A stretch of DNA of 64,000 nucleotides from Dorea_A amylophila (GTDB lineage: Bacteria > Bacillota > Clostridia > Lachnospirales > Lachnospiraceae): positions 1 to 64,000 of the forward strand of contig NZ_JAOQJW010000014.1 of assembly GCF_025567265.1 (NCBI RefSeq). Direction: 5' to 3'. Both the position numbers and the translations under genes were made by a program. The notes under the pieces are model-generated. The model saw nothing but the letters and a program-made list of their open reading frames with translations, did not search any database and was not told the origin of the DNA. How positions within the stretch are numbered: the stretch's first letter is position 1; every line of letters begins with the position of its first letter. Below are positions 50,972 to 60,500 of this stretch, one piece after another.

Positions 50972-52237
50972 TTATTTTATATCAGAATATACGACTTTTC
51001 CTCCGCAGATCGTATATTTCACCTTACCGGTAAGTTCCTTTCCGGTAAATGGTGAGTTTGATGATTTGGAAGCATATTCTTTCGGGATCCATATTTCATC
51101 AGGGTCAAATATAACAAAGTCTGCATCTGCACCTTCCTGAATTGTTCCGTAAGGCAGATGGTATAGCTTTGCAGGGTTCACTGTCATTTTTTCCAGAAGT
51201 TGTATCATGGTCAGATATCCGGGCTTTACAAGGTTGGTGATACCGAGTGCAAGGGAGGTCTCGAGACCGATAATGCCGCTTGGGGCTTCTGTGATCGGTT
51301 TGGATTTTTCTTCTGTGCTGTGTGGGGCATGATCCGTAGCAATCAGGTCAATAGTTCCATCAGCGAGTCCTGCAATAATCTGCTGGCGGTCATTTTCCGT
51401 ACGAAGCGGCGGATTCATCTTTGCCAGCGTGCCATGTTCCAAAACAGCGTCTTCTGTTAAGGAGAAGTGGTGCGGCGTTGCCTCAGCGTGTAATTTTGCT
51501 CCCAGTTTTTTGTATGTACGGATCAAATCAATCGATACACCGGAACTGATATGCTGGATTACAACATCTGCACCGGAACGGAGCGCCAGAAGACAGTCTC
51601 TTGCCACCAGTGCTTCTTCGGCAATGGATGGAGAACCGTAGATGCCGAGTGCATCGGATACTTTGCCATGATTGATTCCATTGTTGCGGATAAAAGCCGG
51701 GTCTTCTTCGTGAAGACTGATCGGAACGTTTAACTTTGCGGCATTTTTCATCGCCTGATAGCAGAACTCAGCATTCAGAAGAGGGATGCCGTCATCGGTA
51801 AATCCGCATGCCCCGGCTTCTTTTAATGCAAGCATGTCTACTTCGTCCCGGCCTTTTAATGAACGGGAGATTGCAGCAGCCTGGAAGATACGGATATCTT
51901 CTTTGGAAGCACGTGCAAGATTATCTTTTAGGGTGTCTGTATTGTCGACCGTAGGGGATGTATTCGCCATACAGATTACAGTAGTAAACCCGCCTTTTGC
52001 AGATGCCTTTGCTCCTGTATGGATATCTTCTTTATATGTAAATCCCGGATCACGGAAATGTACATGTGTATCGATGAGTCCCGGTCCGACAACGAGTCCT
52101 CCGGCTTCTAGAATCTCCTCGGAATCTTCTGAAATTTCAGGTGCGATTCTTGCAATTTTTCCGTTCTTCACCAGTATATCCATATGCTCGGACAGACCAG
52201 ATGCAGGATCTACCACAAGTCCATGTTTGATGATCAT
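50972..52237 (-). CDS. pyrC: Dihydroorotase
   Basis: Third step of pyrimidine synthesis. 421 residues, class I amidohydrolase fold: DTHVHFRDPG (metal His about 58 and 60), Lys-type metal bridge region, later metal His in HEEDP (about 178) and HISSG (about 231), and catalytic Asp in ATDHAPH (about 304). AAGGAGG lies 9 nt before the ATG. It stands alone rather than in a pyr cluster, and no PyrR leader is visible. Confidence 0.95.
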   Translation of the reverse strand: MIIKHGLVVDPASGLSEHMDILVKNGKIARIAPEISEDSEEILEAGGLVVGPGLIDTHVHFRDPGFTYKEDIHTGAKASAKGGFTTVICMANTSPTVDNTDTLKDNLARASKEDIRIFQAAAISRSLKGRDEVDMLALKEAGACGFTDDGIPLLNAEFCYQAMKNAAKLNVPISLHEEDPAFIRNNGINHGKVSDALGIYGSPSIAEEALVARDCLLALRSGADVVIQHISSGVSIDLIRTYKKLGAKLHAEATPHHFSLTEDAVLEHGTLAKMNPPLRTENDRQQIIAGLADGTIDLIATDHAPHSTEEKSKPITEAPSGIIGLETSLALGITNLVKPGYLTMIQLLEKMTVNPAKLYHLPYGTIQEGADADFVIFDPDEIWIPKEYASKSSNSPFTGKELTGKVKYTICGGKVVYSDIK

Positions 52238-52292
52238 GATAAATTTCCTCCTTAAAAATCTGATGTTAAAATACAGTAAATATTATAAATGT

Positions 52293-52322
52293 AGTATAAT
52301 GTATTGGAAATGGGCTTGTCAA
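52293..52322 (-). promoter_or_regulatory. pyrC promoter (minus strand)
   Basis: On the minus strand TTGACA (52317-52322), 18-bp spacer, TATACT (52293-52298). A TATAAT for the divergent gene (52295-52300) overlaps the same bases, so the two promoters compete. Confidence 0.75.
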
Positions 52323-52384
52323 TTAGGAGACATGGAACAGGAAAGCTGAATATATGAGAAATAAAAGGAGCACGTAGAACAGAA

Positions 52385-52918
52385 ATGGGATTTAAACGTT
52401 TGGAAAAAAATTTGATCGATATTATAAAAGAAGAACAGGCAAAACTTGGATTTCGAAAAGAAGAGATCCGTTTGTATTATCCATTGATTTCCCTCAATCA
52501 TTTCTTTGAGGCGGATGACGATGTGGATGAGATGCAGACACGTCTGGAACAGTTCCCGGAAGAAGTAAAGAAAAAACTCGGAGATATCTGTGTAACGCAC
52601 AAAAAAGACAGATTCTGCCTGCATATTCCGGAACAGGGAAGTGTCTATGTACATGAACATATGGCAGAAAATGAATTCATCAAAAAGCTGGTGGAGCTGA
52701 TGATGAATCACGGAATCAAAAAAGAAGATATCCTTGCGATATTTCAGAAAGAGGCAAAAGATATCAGGGTGGGAGATATGCACAACGGAGAATTTGACTT
52801 TTGGGTAAGATTTCCGGAAGAAAATGAGGACGAATACTATTACTGCTTTAAGGACGAAGGGTGTCATATGATCTATCACCGTTTTTTGCCGGAAGATTAT
52901 GCAGATTTCGGATTCTGA
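52385..52918 (+). CDS. DUF3877-family protein
   Basis: A 177-residue acidic cytoplasmic protein resembling DUF3877 proteins of Clostridia (FKRLEKNLIDIIKEEQAKLGFRKEEIRLYYPL start; a DDVDEMQTRLEQF helix; EEYYYCFKDEGCHMIYHRF end). No catalytic motif or known function. The ribosome binding site AAAAGGAG is 14 nt away, farther than usual, but an in-frame stop rules out an earlier start. A terminator follows at 52948. Confidence 0.8.
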   Translation: MGFKRLEKNLIDIIKEEQAKLGFRKEEIRLYYPLISLNHFFEADDDVDEMQTRLEQFPEEVKKKLGDICVTHKKDRFCLHIPEQGSVYVHEHMAENEFIKKLVELMMNHGIKKEDILAIFQKEAKDIRVGDMHNGEFDFWVRFPEENEDEYYYCFKDEGCHMIYHRFLPEDYADFGF

Positions 52919-52947
52919 AAGGCAGTCGGAAAAGAATAAAAATACAG

Positions 52948-52996
52948 ATGCAGACAGGAATTATAATTATAACTTATAAATGCTGCCTGCATTTTT
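52948..52996 (+). terminator. Terminator after the DUF3877 gene
   Basis: ATGCAGACAG (52948-52957) pairs with CTGCCTGCAT (52983-52992) with one mismatch, then TTTTT. Confidence 0.75.
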
Positions 52997-53048
52997 AATT
53001 ATAAAATATCTTGCTATATGTAAAGATTCATGATAAGCTATCCTGCAT

Positions 53049-53075
53049 CGTGCTAAAGCAAAGACGTGCTAAAGC
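53049..53075. repeat. 11-bp direct repeat upstream of the glycine riboswitch
   Basis: CGTGCTAAAGC occurs at 53049-53059 and 53065-53075, 16 bp apart. It lies in the leader or promoter area of the riboswitch; role unknown. Confidence 0.6.
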
Positions 53076-53156
53076 GATTTGGCTGAGGATTTATTCTCAA
53101 AATAATGACAATTACTTTGACGAATTTGCTGCAATGCGATTACGTTATCATAAAAA

Positions 53157-53242
53157 ACTCAGGAGAGTCTTTTCGTAATGAAATGAAAAGCGCCGAAGGT
53201 GTAAGCAGAAAACAGATCTGCAAATCTCTCAGGCAAAAGGAT
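53157..53242 (+). ncRNA. Glycine riboswitch (single aptamer)
   Basis: Contains the gcvT-type landmarks: CTCAGGAGAGTC at the 5' side, CGCCGAAGGTGTAAGC in the centre and TCTCTCAGGCAAAAGGATGGAGG at the 3' side, whose end includes the ribosome binding site. Only one full aptamer is seen; upstream DNA (53041-53156) has no second copy. The aptamer end merging with GGAGG suggests translational control. It should regulate the AGCS symporter gene 14 bp downstream. Confidence 0.92.
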
Positions 53243-53255
53243 GGAGGAATGAATT

Positions 53256-54714
53256 ATGGGAATTTTTGGACGTATTGACACTTTTATCACATGGTTTGAC
53301 GGAGTCGTATGGGGACTTCCGTTAATCATCTTAATTCTGGTCACAGGAATTTTTCTGACTGTGCGCTTGGGCCTTCTTCAGGTAAGGTATCTTGGGAAAG
53401 CGTTAAAATTCATGGTGAAAAATGAAGAAGATGGACACGGAGAAGTAACTAGCTTTGGAGCTCTTTGTACCGCATTATCGGCAACAATCGGTACCGGTAA
53501 TATCGTCGGTGTGGCAACTGCAATTTCTGCAGGTGGACCGGGAGCGTTATTCTGGATGATCCTGACAGCATTTTTAGGAATGGCAACAAAGTATTCAGAA
53601 GGTCTTCTGGCAGTAAAATACCGTACGATCGATGAAGACGGGCATGTACTTGGCGGACCATTCTATTACATTGAGAATGGAATGGGTGTAAAGTTCAGAT
53701 GGCTTGCAAAGATATTTGCATTCTTTGGAGCAGGGGTTGGATTATTCGGAATCGGTACATTTACACAGGTGAATGGTATCTCATCTGCAGTCCGTAACTT
53801 TTTTTGATCCGAACATGGCACATACAGTAGCATTATTTGGAAATGATTATTCATGGGCAACTGTAATATCCTGTCTGGTACTGACGGTATGTGTCGGAAT
53901 GGTTGTATTAGGTGGAATCAAGAGAATTGCAAAAGTATCTGAGATCGTCGTTCCGTTCATGGCGGTTCTGTATGTAGTATTGGCAGTCATTATCATGGTG
54001 ACAAATATTACCGCAATTCCGGCAGCTATTGTAACAATTGTAAAATCAGCATTTACCGGAAGCGCACTGGCCGGTGGTGCAATGGGAAGTATGATCGTAG
54101 CAATGCAGAAAGGTATTGCCAGAGGAATCTTCTCGAATGAATCCGGACTTGGAAGCGCACCGATCGCAGCGGCTGCAGCACAGACCAAAGAACCTGCAAG
54201 ACAGGGACTGGTGTCAATGACCGGTACATTTATTGATACGATCGTAATCTGTACGATGACAGGACTTTCTATTGTCATTACAGGAACATGGAATACGGGA
54301 CTGGAAGGTGTGGAAATTACGACAGCGGCCTTCCAGAAGGGACTTCCGTTCCCGCCGGTTGTGGCATCCTTTGCATTGATGATTTGTCTGGTATTTTTTG
54401 CATTTACAACGATTCTTGGATGGGATTATTACGGAGAACGATGCCTGGAATATCTGTTTAATAAGAATATGAAAGCTGTAAGAGCGTATAGATGGCTTTA
54501 TATTATATGTGTATTCATCGGACCATATATGACGGTTGCGGCAGTATGGAATATCGCAGATATCTTCAATGCATTGATGGCAATCCCGAATCTGATAGCC
54601 TTGCTTGCACTCAGCAAAGTCATAGTAAAAGAAACGAAAGCGTTTACGGAAAAACTGAATGTGGAAGAGAAGAATCAGAGAATTCTCAAAGGAATGAATG
54701 CAGAGAATGTATAA
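53256..54714 (+). pseudogene. Glycine/alanine:cation symporter (AGCS) with a frameshift
   Basis: Reads as two overlapping frames, 53256-53807 and 53773-54714. Joining them at the T7 run (53800-53806) by removing one T restores a continuous 485-residue symporter (SAVRNFFDPNMAHTVALFG across the join) with family motifs ATIGTGNIVGVATAISAGGPGALFWM, GGPFYYIENGMG and IFSNESGLGSAPIAAAAA. Nothing else is damaged. Options are a sequencing error in a homopolymer, real phase variation or a recent null mutation. The riboswitch and the intact remainder make an error or a reversible slip more likely. With the glycine riboswitch, glycine is the probable substrate. Confidence 0.88.
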
Positions 54715-54747
54715 TAGAATATAAGTTCTGTAGAGCATATGGTGATA

Positions 54748-54796
54748 AAATACAGGGATTTTGGTATAAGAAGCAGAATCCCTGTATTTATTTTTG
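54748..54796 (+). terminator. Terminator after the AGCS gene
   Basis: AAATACAGGGATT (54748-54760) pairs perfectly with AATCCCTGTATTT (54777-54789), then ATTTTTG. Confidence 0.9.
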
Positions 54797-54963
54797 TCCT
54801 CTTATTTTGATAGAAAAATTATGCTGGATGCAGAATTTATAAAAGGTCATACTTTTCTTTAAAAGTCCGTATTATTTCTAAAATAAAACAAAATACATAC
54901 AATGTTTGTGTAAATTTGTGCAAAATGTGTTAAAATGTAAGAAAACAAAGGACAGGTGCAAAA

Positions 54964-55341
54964 ATGAAGAAACAAAAGAAAGATCCATTGCATAAAAGCT
55001 TCGGTTATGCATTTGCCGGAATATTTGCAGTGGTAACGAAGGAACGGAATATGAAGATTCATTGTGTGGCAATGGTTTGTGTGGTGATCGCAGGATTCGT
55101 ATTTCATATTACACCGGTAGAGTGGTGTATCTGCCTGACATTGTTTGGTCTGATCATGGCATTGGAAATGGTGAATACGGCAGTGGAAGCAGTGGTCGAT
55201 CTGGTCACGAAAGAGAGAATGCCGCTTGCAAAGCTTGCCAAAGATGCGGCGGCCGGAGCAGTACTGATCGCAGCAATCATGGCAGCAATTGCAGGGATGA
55301 TCATATTTATTCCAAAGCTTTTGGAAAGCCTGTCTATATAG
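54964..55341 (+). CDS. dgkA: Undecaprenol/diacylglycerol kinase
   Basis: Small membrane kinase (125 residues, three helices plus an amphipathic start) recycling undecaprenol or diacylglycerol. Motifs: ERNMKIH (about 28-34), EMVNTAVEAVVDL (about 68-80) with the catalytic Glu, and AKDAAAGAVL (about 93-102). Gram-positive members are mainly undecaprenol kinases. A TG-T-TAAAAT extended -10 lies around 54928-54936. It starts an operon with the phasin-like and UbiB genes. Confidence 0.93.
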   Translation: MKKQKKDPLHKSFGYAFAGIFAVVTKERNMKIHCVAMVCVVIAGFVFHITPVEWCICLTLFGLIMALEMVNTAVEAVVDLVTKERMPLAKLAKDAAAGAVLIAAIMAAIAGMIIFIPKLLESLSI

Positions 55342-55362
55342 ACATCGAAAGGAGAACGACCT

Positions 55363-55776
55363 ATGGAAAAATTAGGAAGCGGATTAAAGAAAGTATTACT
55401 TGCAGGAATCGGAGCAGTTGCAGTCACAGGAGAGAAATCAAAAGAACTTCTGGATGAGATGGTGAAAAAGGGTGAGCTGACTGTTGAACAGGGCAAAGCA
55501 CTGAATGAAGAACTTAAGCATAACATCAAGTCGACAGTAAAAGAAAAAGTGAATGTAAAAGTAAAAACATCTTCACCGGAAGAACTGGATGAGCTTTTGG
55601 ATAAGATGACTCCGGAACAGATGGCATTGTTGAAACAGAGAATTGATGAGATGGAGAAAAAACAGGAAGAATTTGAAGCTGCAGAGACGGTAGAAGATGT
55701 GGCAGACGAATCCGTATGCGAAGATGCGGCAGAGAAAGCAGCGGAAGAAGAGACAGCTGAGAACGAAGACATTTAA
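55363..55776 (+). CDS. Phasin-like coiled-coil protein
   Basis: A 137-residue highly charged protein: a short apolar helix (about 5-22), a Lys/Glu amphipathic coiled coil (about 24-105) and an acidic tail rich in Glu and Ala. The VTGEKSKELLDEMVKKGELTVEQGKALNEEL pattern resembles phasin / polyhydroxyalkanoate-granule-type proteins. No PHA synthesis genes are near. It lies between dgkA (21 bp) and the UbiB-type kinase (14 bp), a pairing with UbiB seen in Clostridia, so a regulatory or lipid-surface partner role is plausible. Confidence 0.75.
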   Translation: MEKLGSGLKKVLLAGIGAVAVTGEKSKELLDEMVKKGELTVEQGKALNEELKHNIKSTVKEKVNVKVKTSSPEELDELLDKMTPEQMALLKQRIDEMEKKQEEFEAAETVEDVADESVCEDAAEKAAEEETAENEDI

Positions 55777-55790
55777 AGAGGAACAGGTTC

Positions 55791-57371
55791 ATGAGTAAGG
55801 GAGAATCCAAAGAATACCGTACCAGGTTAAAGGAGATTACATCCGTACTTCATAAATATGGAATCACCAGGGGAATTACGCCTCAGAAACTCCGGATGAT
55901 ACTGGAGGATCTGGGGCCTACTTATATTAAAATCGGTCAGATTATGTCACTGCATTCAGACATTTTACCGAAAAGGTATTGTGATGAACTGATGTGTCTG
56001 CGTTCAGAAGTAACTCCGATGGAATTTCCGGAAGTAAAAGAAGTAATCGAACAGGCATATGGTTGTCCGTGGAATGAAATATTTGCATTTATTTCCGATA
56101 CACCACTGGGATCAGCATCCATTGCACAGGTCCACAGAGCAGAACTGCTCAGCGGTGAACAGGTTGTTATCAAGGTTCAGCGAACAGGTATTTATGAAAT
56201 TATGGCAAGAGATATCGGACTCCTTCGGAAGGCAGTAAAGCTGATGCCGCCGATCAGTCTGAAAGGAATGGCTGACTTCGACCAGGTACTGGATGAACTT
56301 TGGAATGTGACACGGGAAGAGATGAATTTTCTCACCGAAGCATCGAATATGGAAGAGTTTGCCAGACGGAATGCGGATGTCGTATATGTAAGAACACCGA
56401 AACTATATCAGGAATATACAACCATGCATGTGCTGGTCATGGAATACATCGAAGGGCCTGCAATCGATGATAAAGAGAAACTTCTGGCAGGCGGATACGA
56501 TCTGGAAGAGATCGGGATCAAGCTGATCGATAATTATATCAAACAGGTGATGGAAGACGGTTTCTTCCATGCAGATCCCCACCCGGGAAATGTAAAGATC
56601 CAGGATGGCAAGATTGTATGGATCGATATGGGAATGATGGGAAGACTGACCGAACGGGATAAAGAACTGATCGGAAAAGCAATCCGCGGCATTGCAGAAA
56701 ATGATATCGGCATGATCCAGGAAGCAGTCATGGCACTGGGTGAATTTAAAGAGAAACCAGATCAGAGCGTATTGTATGAAGATATCAGTGAACTGATGTC
56801 GAAGTATGGGTCCTTAGATATGGGAGAGATCGATGTTGCAGAAGTGATGATGGATCTTATGGAAGTGATGAAGGAAAATAAGATCCGTATGCCGCATGGT
56901 CTGACGATGCTGGCAAGAGGATTGACTAACATGGAAGGCGTGCTTGCAGACATTGCTCCACGGATCAATATGATCGAGATCGCATCCAGACATATTTCAG
57001 AGAGTATGTGGAAAGATCTGGATTGGAAAAAAGAATTAAAACATGCAGGAAAGAATCTTTACCGTTCGATGCATAAAGCAGTAGAAGTCCCGGGACTTGC
57101 AGCGGATGCACTGCATGGTCTGATGAAAGGTCAGACAAGAGTCAACCTGGATCTGCATGCATCCAACGATCTGGCACAGTTACTGAGACGTCTGGTGCGG
57201 AATGTGGTAATGGGATTGTGGGTGATGGCATTGCTGATCAGTTCAAGCATTATCTGCACTACCAATATGAGCCCGAAGATCTGCGGGATCCCGGCAATTG
57301 GTGCGATTGGGTATTTATTTGCATTTGCGATTGTGATGTATGTGCTTATTAAGCATATTCTTTCCAAATGA
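55791..57371 (+). CDS. UbiB/ABC1/COQ8-family atypical kinase
   Basis: A 526-residue membrane-associated protein-kinase-like ATPase. Signature elements: KIGQ (47-50, family KxGQ), the Ala/Ser-rich nucleotide loop LGSASIAQVH (about 102-111), the invariant Lys in VVIKVQ (about 123-128), HADPHPGNV (about 258-266) and IDMGMMG (DFG equivalent). Two C-terminal membrane helices (about 470-525). In respiring bacteria it aids quinone synthesis; this organism shows no quinone genes here, so a lipid-related role with dgkA is more plausible. Confidence 0.92.
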   Translation: MSKGESKEYRTRLKEITSVLHKYGITRGITPQKLRMILEDLGPTYIKIGQIMSLHSDILPKRYCDELMCLRSEVTPMEFPEVKEVIEQAYGCPWNEIFAFISDTPLGSASIAQVHRAELLSGEQVVIKVQRTGIYEIMARDIGLLRKAVKLMPPISLKGMADFDQVLDELWNVTREEMNFLTEASNMEEFARRNADVVYVRTPKLYQEYTTMHVLVMEYIEGPAIDDKEKLLAGGYDLEEIGIKLIDNYIKQVMEDGFFHADPHPGNVKIQDGKIVWIDMGMMGRLTERDKELIGKAIRGIAENDIGMIQEAVMALGEFKEKPDQSVLYEDISELMSKYGSLDMGEIDVAEVMMDLMEVMKENKIRMPHGLTMLARGLTNMEGVLADIAPRINMIEIASRHISESMWKDLDWKKELKHAGKNLYRSMHKAVEVPGLAADALHGLMKGQTRVNLDLHASNDLAQLLRRLVRNVVMGLWVMALLISSSIICTTNMSPKICGIPAIGAIGYLFAFAIVMYVLIKHILSK

Positions 57372-57472
57372 ATTTGAGATTTATTCTCGGTTTTATGGGC
57401 AAATATGCCGACAAAATGATACGAGAATCTGTATTTGTACCAAAAAATGAACAAAATAACAGTCGGAATCGC

Positions 57473-57501
57473 TAGACTTTTGATGATACAGGAGATATAA
57501 T
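57473..57501 (+). promoter_or_regulatory. nifJ promoter
   Basis: TAGACT (57473-57478), 17-bp spacer, TATAAT (57496-57501). The nearly consensus layout fits a highly expressed gene. Confidence 0.7.
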
Positions 57502-57556
57502 AAAACCATACACGTCAATATATGATTTGTACTATTATCAAGGAGGAACAACGAAA

Positions 57557-60500
57557 ATGGCAAGAAAAATGAAGACCATGGATGGTAACCAGGCCGCAGC
57601 TCATGCTTCATATGCATATACAGAAGTTGCAGCAATTTACCCTATTACACCATCATCCGTTATGCCGGAACATGTAGATGAATGGGCTACAGAAGGAAGA
57701 AAGAACATATTTGGACAGACTGTTCAGGTAACAGAGATGCAGTCAGAAGCTGGTGCTGCAGGAGCAGTACACGGATCTCTTTCTGCTGGTGCTCTGACAA
57801 CAACATTTACAGCATCACAGGGACTTCTGTTAATGATTCCTAACTTATATAAAGTAGCAGGAGAACAGCTTCCTGGAGTATTTAACGTATCCGCTCGTGC
57901 GCTTGCAAGCCATGCACTGAATATCTTCGGAGATCACTCTGATGTTTACGCCTGTCGTCAGACTGGTGCAGCAATGCTTTGCGAATCCAGCGTACAGGAA
58001 GTTATGGACTTAACACCAGTTGCACACTGCGCAGCATTAAAAGGAAAACTTCCATTTATCAACTTCTTCGATGGATTCCGTACATCACACGAGATTCAGA
58101 AGATTGAGACATGGGATTACGAAGATCTGAAAGATCTGGTAGATATGGACGCAATCGATGCATTCAGAAATCATGCACTGAATCCAAATCACCCATGCCA
58201 GAGAGGTTCAGCTCAGAACCCGGATATCTTCTTCCAGGCAAGAGAAGCATGTAACCCATACTACGATGCTATGCCGGCTATCGTACAGGAGTACATGGAC
58301 AAAGTTAACGAGAAGATCGGAACAGATTACAAACTCTTCAACTACTACGGAGCAGCAGACGCAGAGAAAGTTATCATTGCTATGGGTTCTGTATGTGACA
58401 CAATCGAAGAGACAATCGATTACTTAACAGCAGCTGGGGAAAAAGTTGGTGTTGTTAAGGTTCGTCTTTACAGACCATTCTGTGCACAGGCATTAATTGA
58501 TGCAATTCCTGACACAGTAAAATACATCAACGTACTTGACAGAACAAAAGAACCAGGAGCTCAGGGAGAGCCATTATTCCTGGATGTTGTTTCTGCATTA
58601 AAGGGATCTAAGTTCGACGCAGTACCGGTTAACGGCGGACGTTACGGATTAGGATCTAAAGATACAACACCTGCACAGATCGTTGCAGTATTTAACAACG
58701 CAGACAAAGAAAGATTCACAATCGGTATCAACGATGATGTTACAAATCTTTCACTTGAAGTTGGTGCACCACTGGTTACAACACCAGAAGGAACAATCAA
58801 CTGTAAGTTCTGGGGACTTGGAGCTGACGGTACTGTAGGAGCTAACAAGAACTCTATCAAGATCATCGGTGACAATACTGACATGTATGCACAGGCTTAC
58901 TTCGACTATGACTCTAAGAAGTCTGGTGGTGTTACAATGTCTCACCTGCGTTTCGGTAAGAAGCCAATCAAATCTACTTACCTGATCCACAAGGCTAACT
59001 TTGTAGCATGTCACAACCCATCTTATGTAAACAAATACAACATGGTTCAGGAATTAGTTGACGGAGGAACATTCCTTCTGAACTGCTCTTGGGACATGGA
59101 AGGTCTTGAGAAACATTTACCAGGACAGGTAAAAGCATTCATCGCTGATCACAACATCAAGTTCTACACAATTGATGGTATTAAGATCGGTAAAGAGATC
59201 GGACTTGGCGGACGTATCAATACAGTCCTTCAGTCAGCATTCTTCAAACTGGCATCTATCATTCCGGAAGAAGAAGCAATCGATCTGATGAAGAAAGCTG
59301 CAAAAGCTACTTACGGAAGAAAAGGTGACAAGATCGTACAGATGAACTACGATGCTATCGATGCCGGTGCTAAACAGGTAGTTGAGATCGAAGTTCCGGA
59401 ATCTTGGAAATCTTGTGAAGACGAAGGATTATTCACACCAGAAGTTAAGGGTGGAAAAGACGATGTTGTAGCATTCGTTAAGAACATCCAGTCTAAGGTT
59501 AATGCTCAGGAAGGAAATACTCTGCCAGTATCTACATTTACTGACTATGCAGATGGATCTACACCATCAGGTAGTGCAGCATATGAGAAACGTGGTATCG
59601 CAGTAGATATCCCTGTATGGCAGTCAGAAAACTGTATCCAGTGTAACCGTTGTGCATACGTTTGCCCACATGCAGTTATCCGTCCGGTAGCACTTACAGA
59701 GGATGAACTTGCAAAAGCTCCAGAAGGAACAAAAGCAATCGATATGATCGGTATGCCGGGAATGAAATTCACTATGACTGTATCAGCATATGACTGTACA
59801 GGATGTGGATCTTGTGTAAATGTATGTCCAGGTAAGAAGGGTGAAAAAGCTCTTGTTATGGCAAACATGGAAGAAAATGCAGCAGAGCAGGATATCTTTG
59901 ATTTCGGACGTGAGATCGAGGTTAAACCAGAAGTTGTTGCTAAATTCAAACCAGAGACAGTTAAGGGAAGCCAGTTCAAACAGCCATTACTTGAGTTCTC
60001 AGGAGCTTGTGCAGGTTGTGGAGAAACACCTTATGCAAAACTGATCACACAGTTATTCGGTGACAGAATGTACATCGCTAATGCAACAGGATGTTCTTCA
60101 ATCTGGGGTAACTCTTCACCGTCTACACCATACACAATAAACTCTAAGGGACAGGGACCTGCATGGTCTAACTCACTGTTCGAAGACAACGCAGAGTTTG
60201 GATATGGTATGTTACTTGCTCAGAAAGCAATCAGAAAGAGACTGAAAGAAGAAGTTGAAACTGTTGCAGCATCAGAGCAGGCTTCAGCAGAGGTTAAGGC
60301 AGCTTGCCAGGAATACCTCGATACATTCGCATGTGGTATTACAAACGGAGATGCTACAGATAAATTAGTTGCAGCATTAGACGGATGTGATTGTGATACA
60401 TGCAAAGACATCGTTAAGAATAAAGACTTCCTCGGTAAGAAATCTCAGTGGATCTTCGGTGGTGACGGATGGGCTTACGATATCGGATTCGGTGGAGTTG

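Noticed and set aside
51786..52349. 187-codon plus-strand frame over pyrC
   Set aside because: Antisense shadow of dihydroorotase, with Ser/Pro-rich composition typical of such shadows.
53807..54714. Downstream half of the AGCS gene as an independent protein
   Set aside because: It begins mid-family without a ribosome binding site and continues the upstream half exactly once a T is removed; it is one frameshifted gene.
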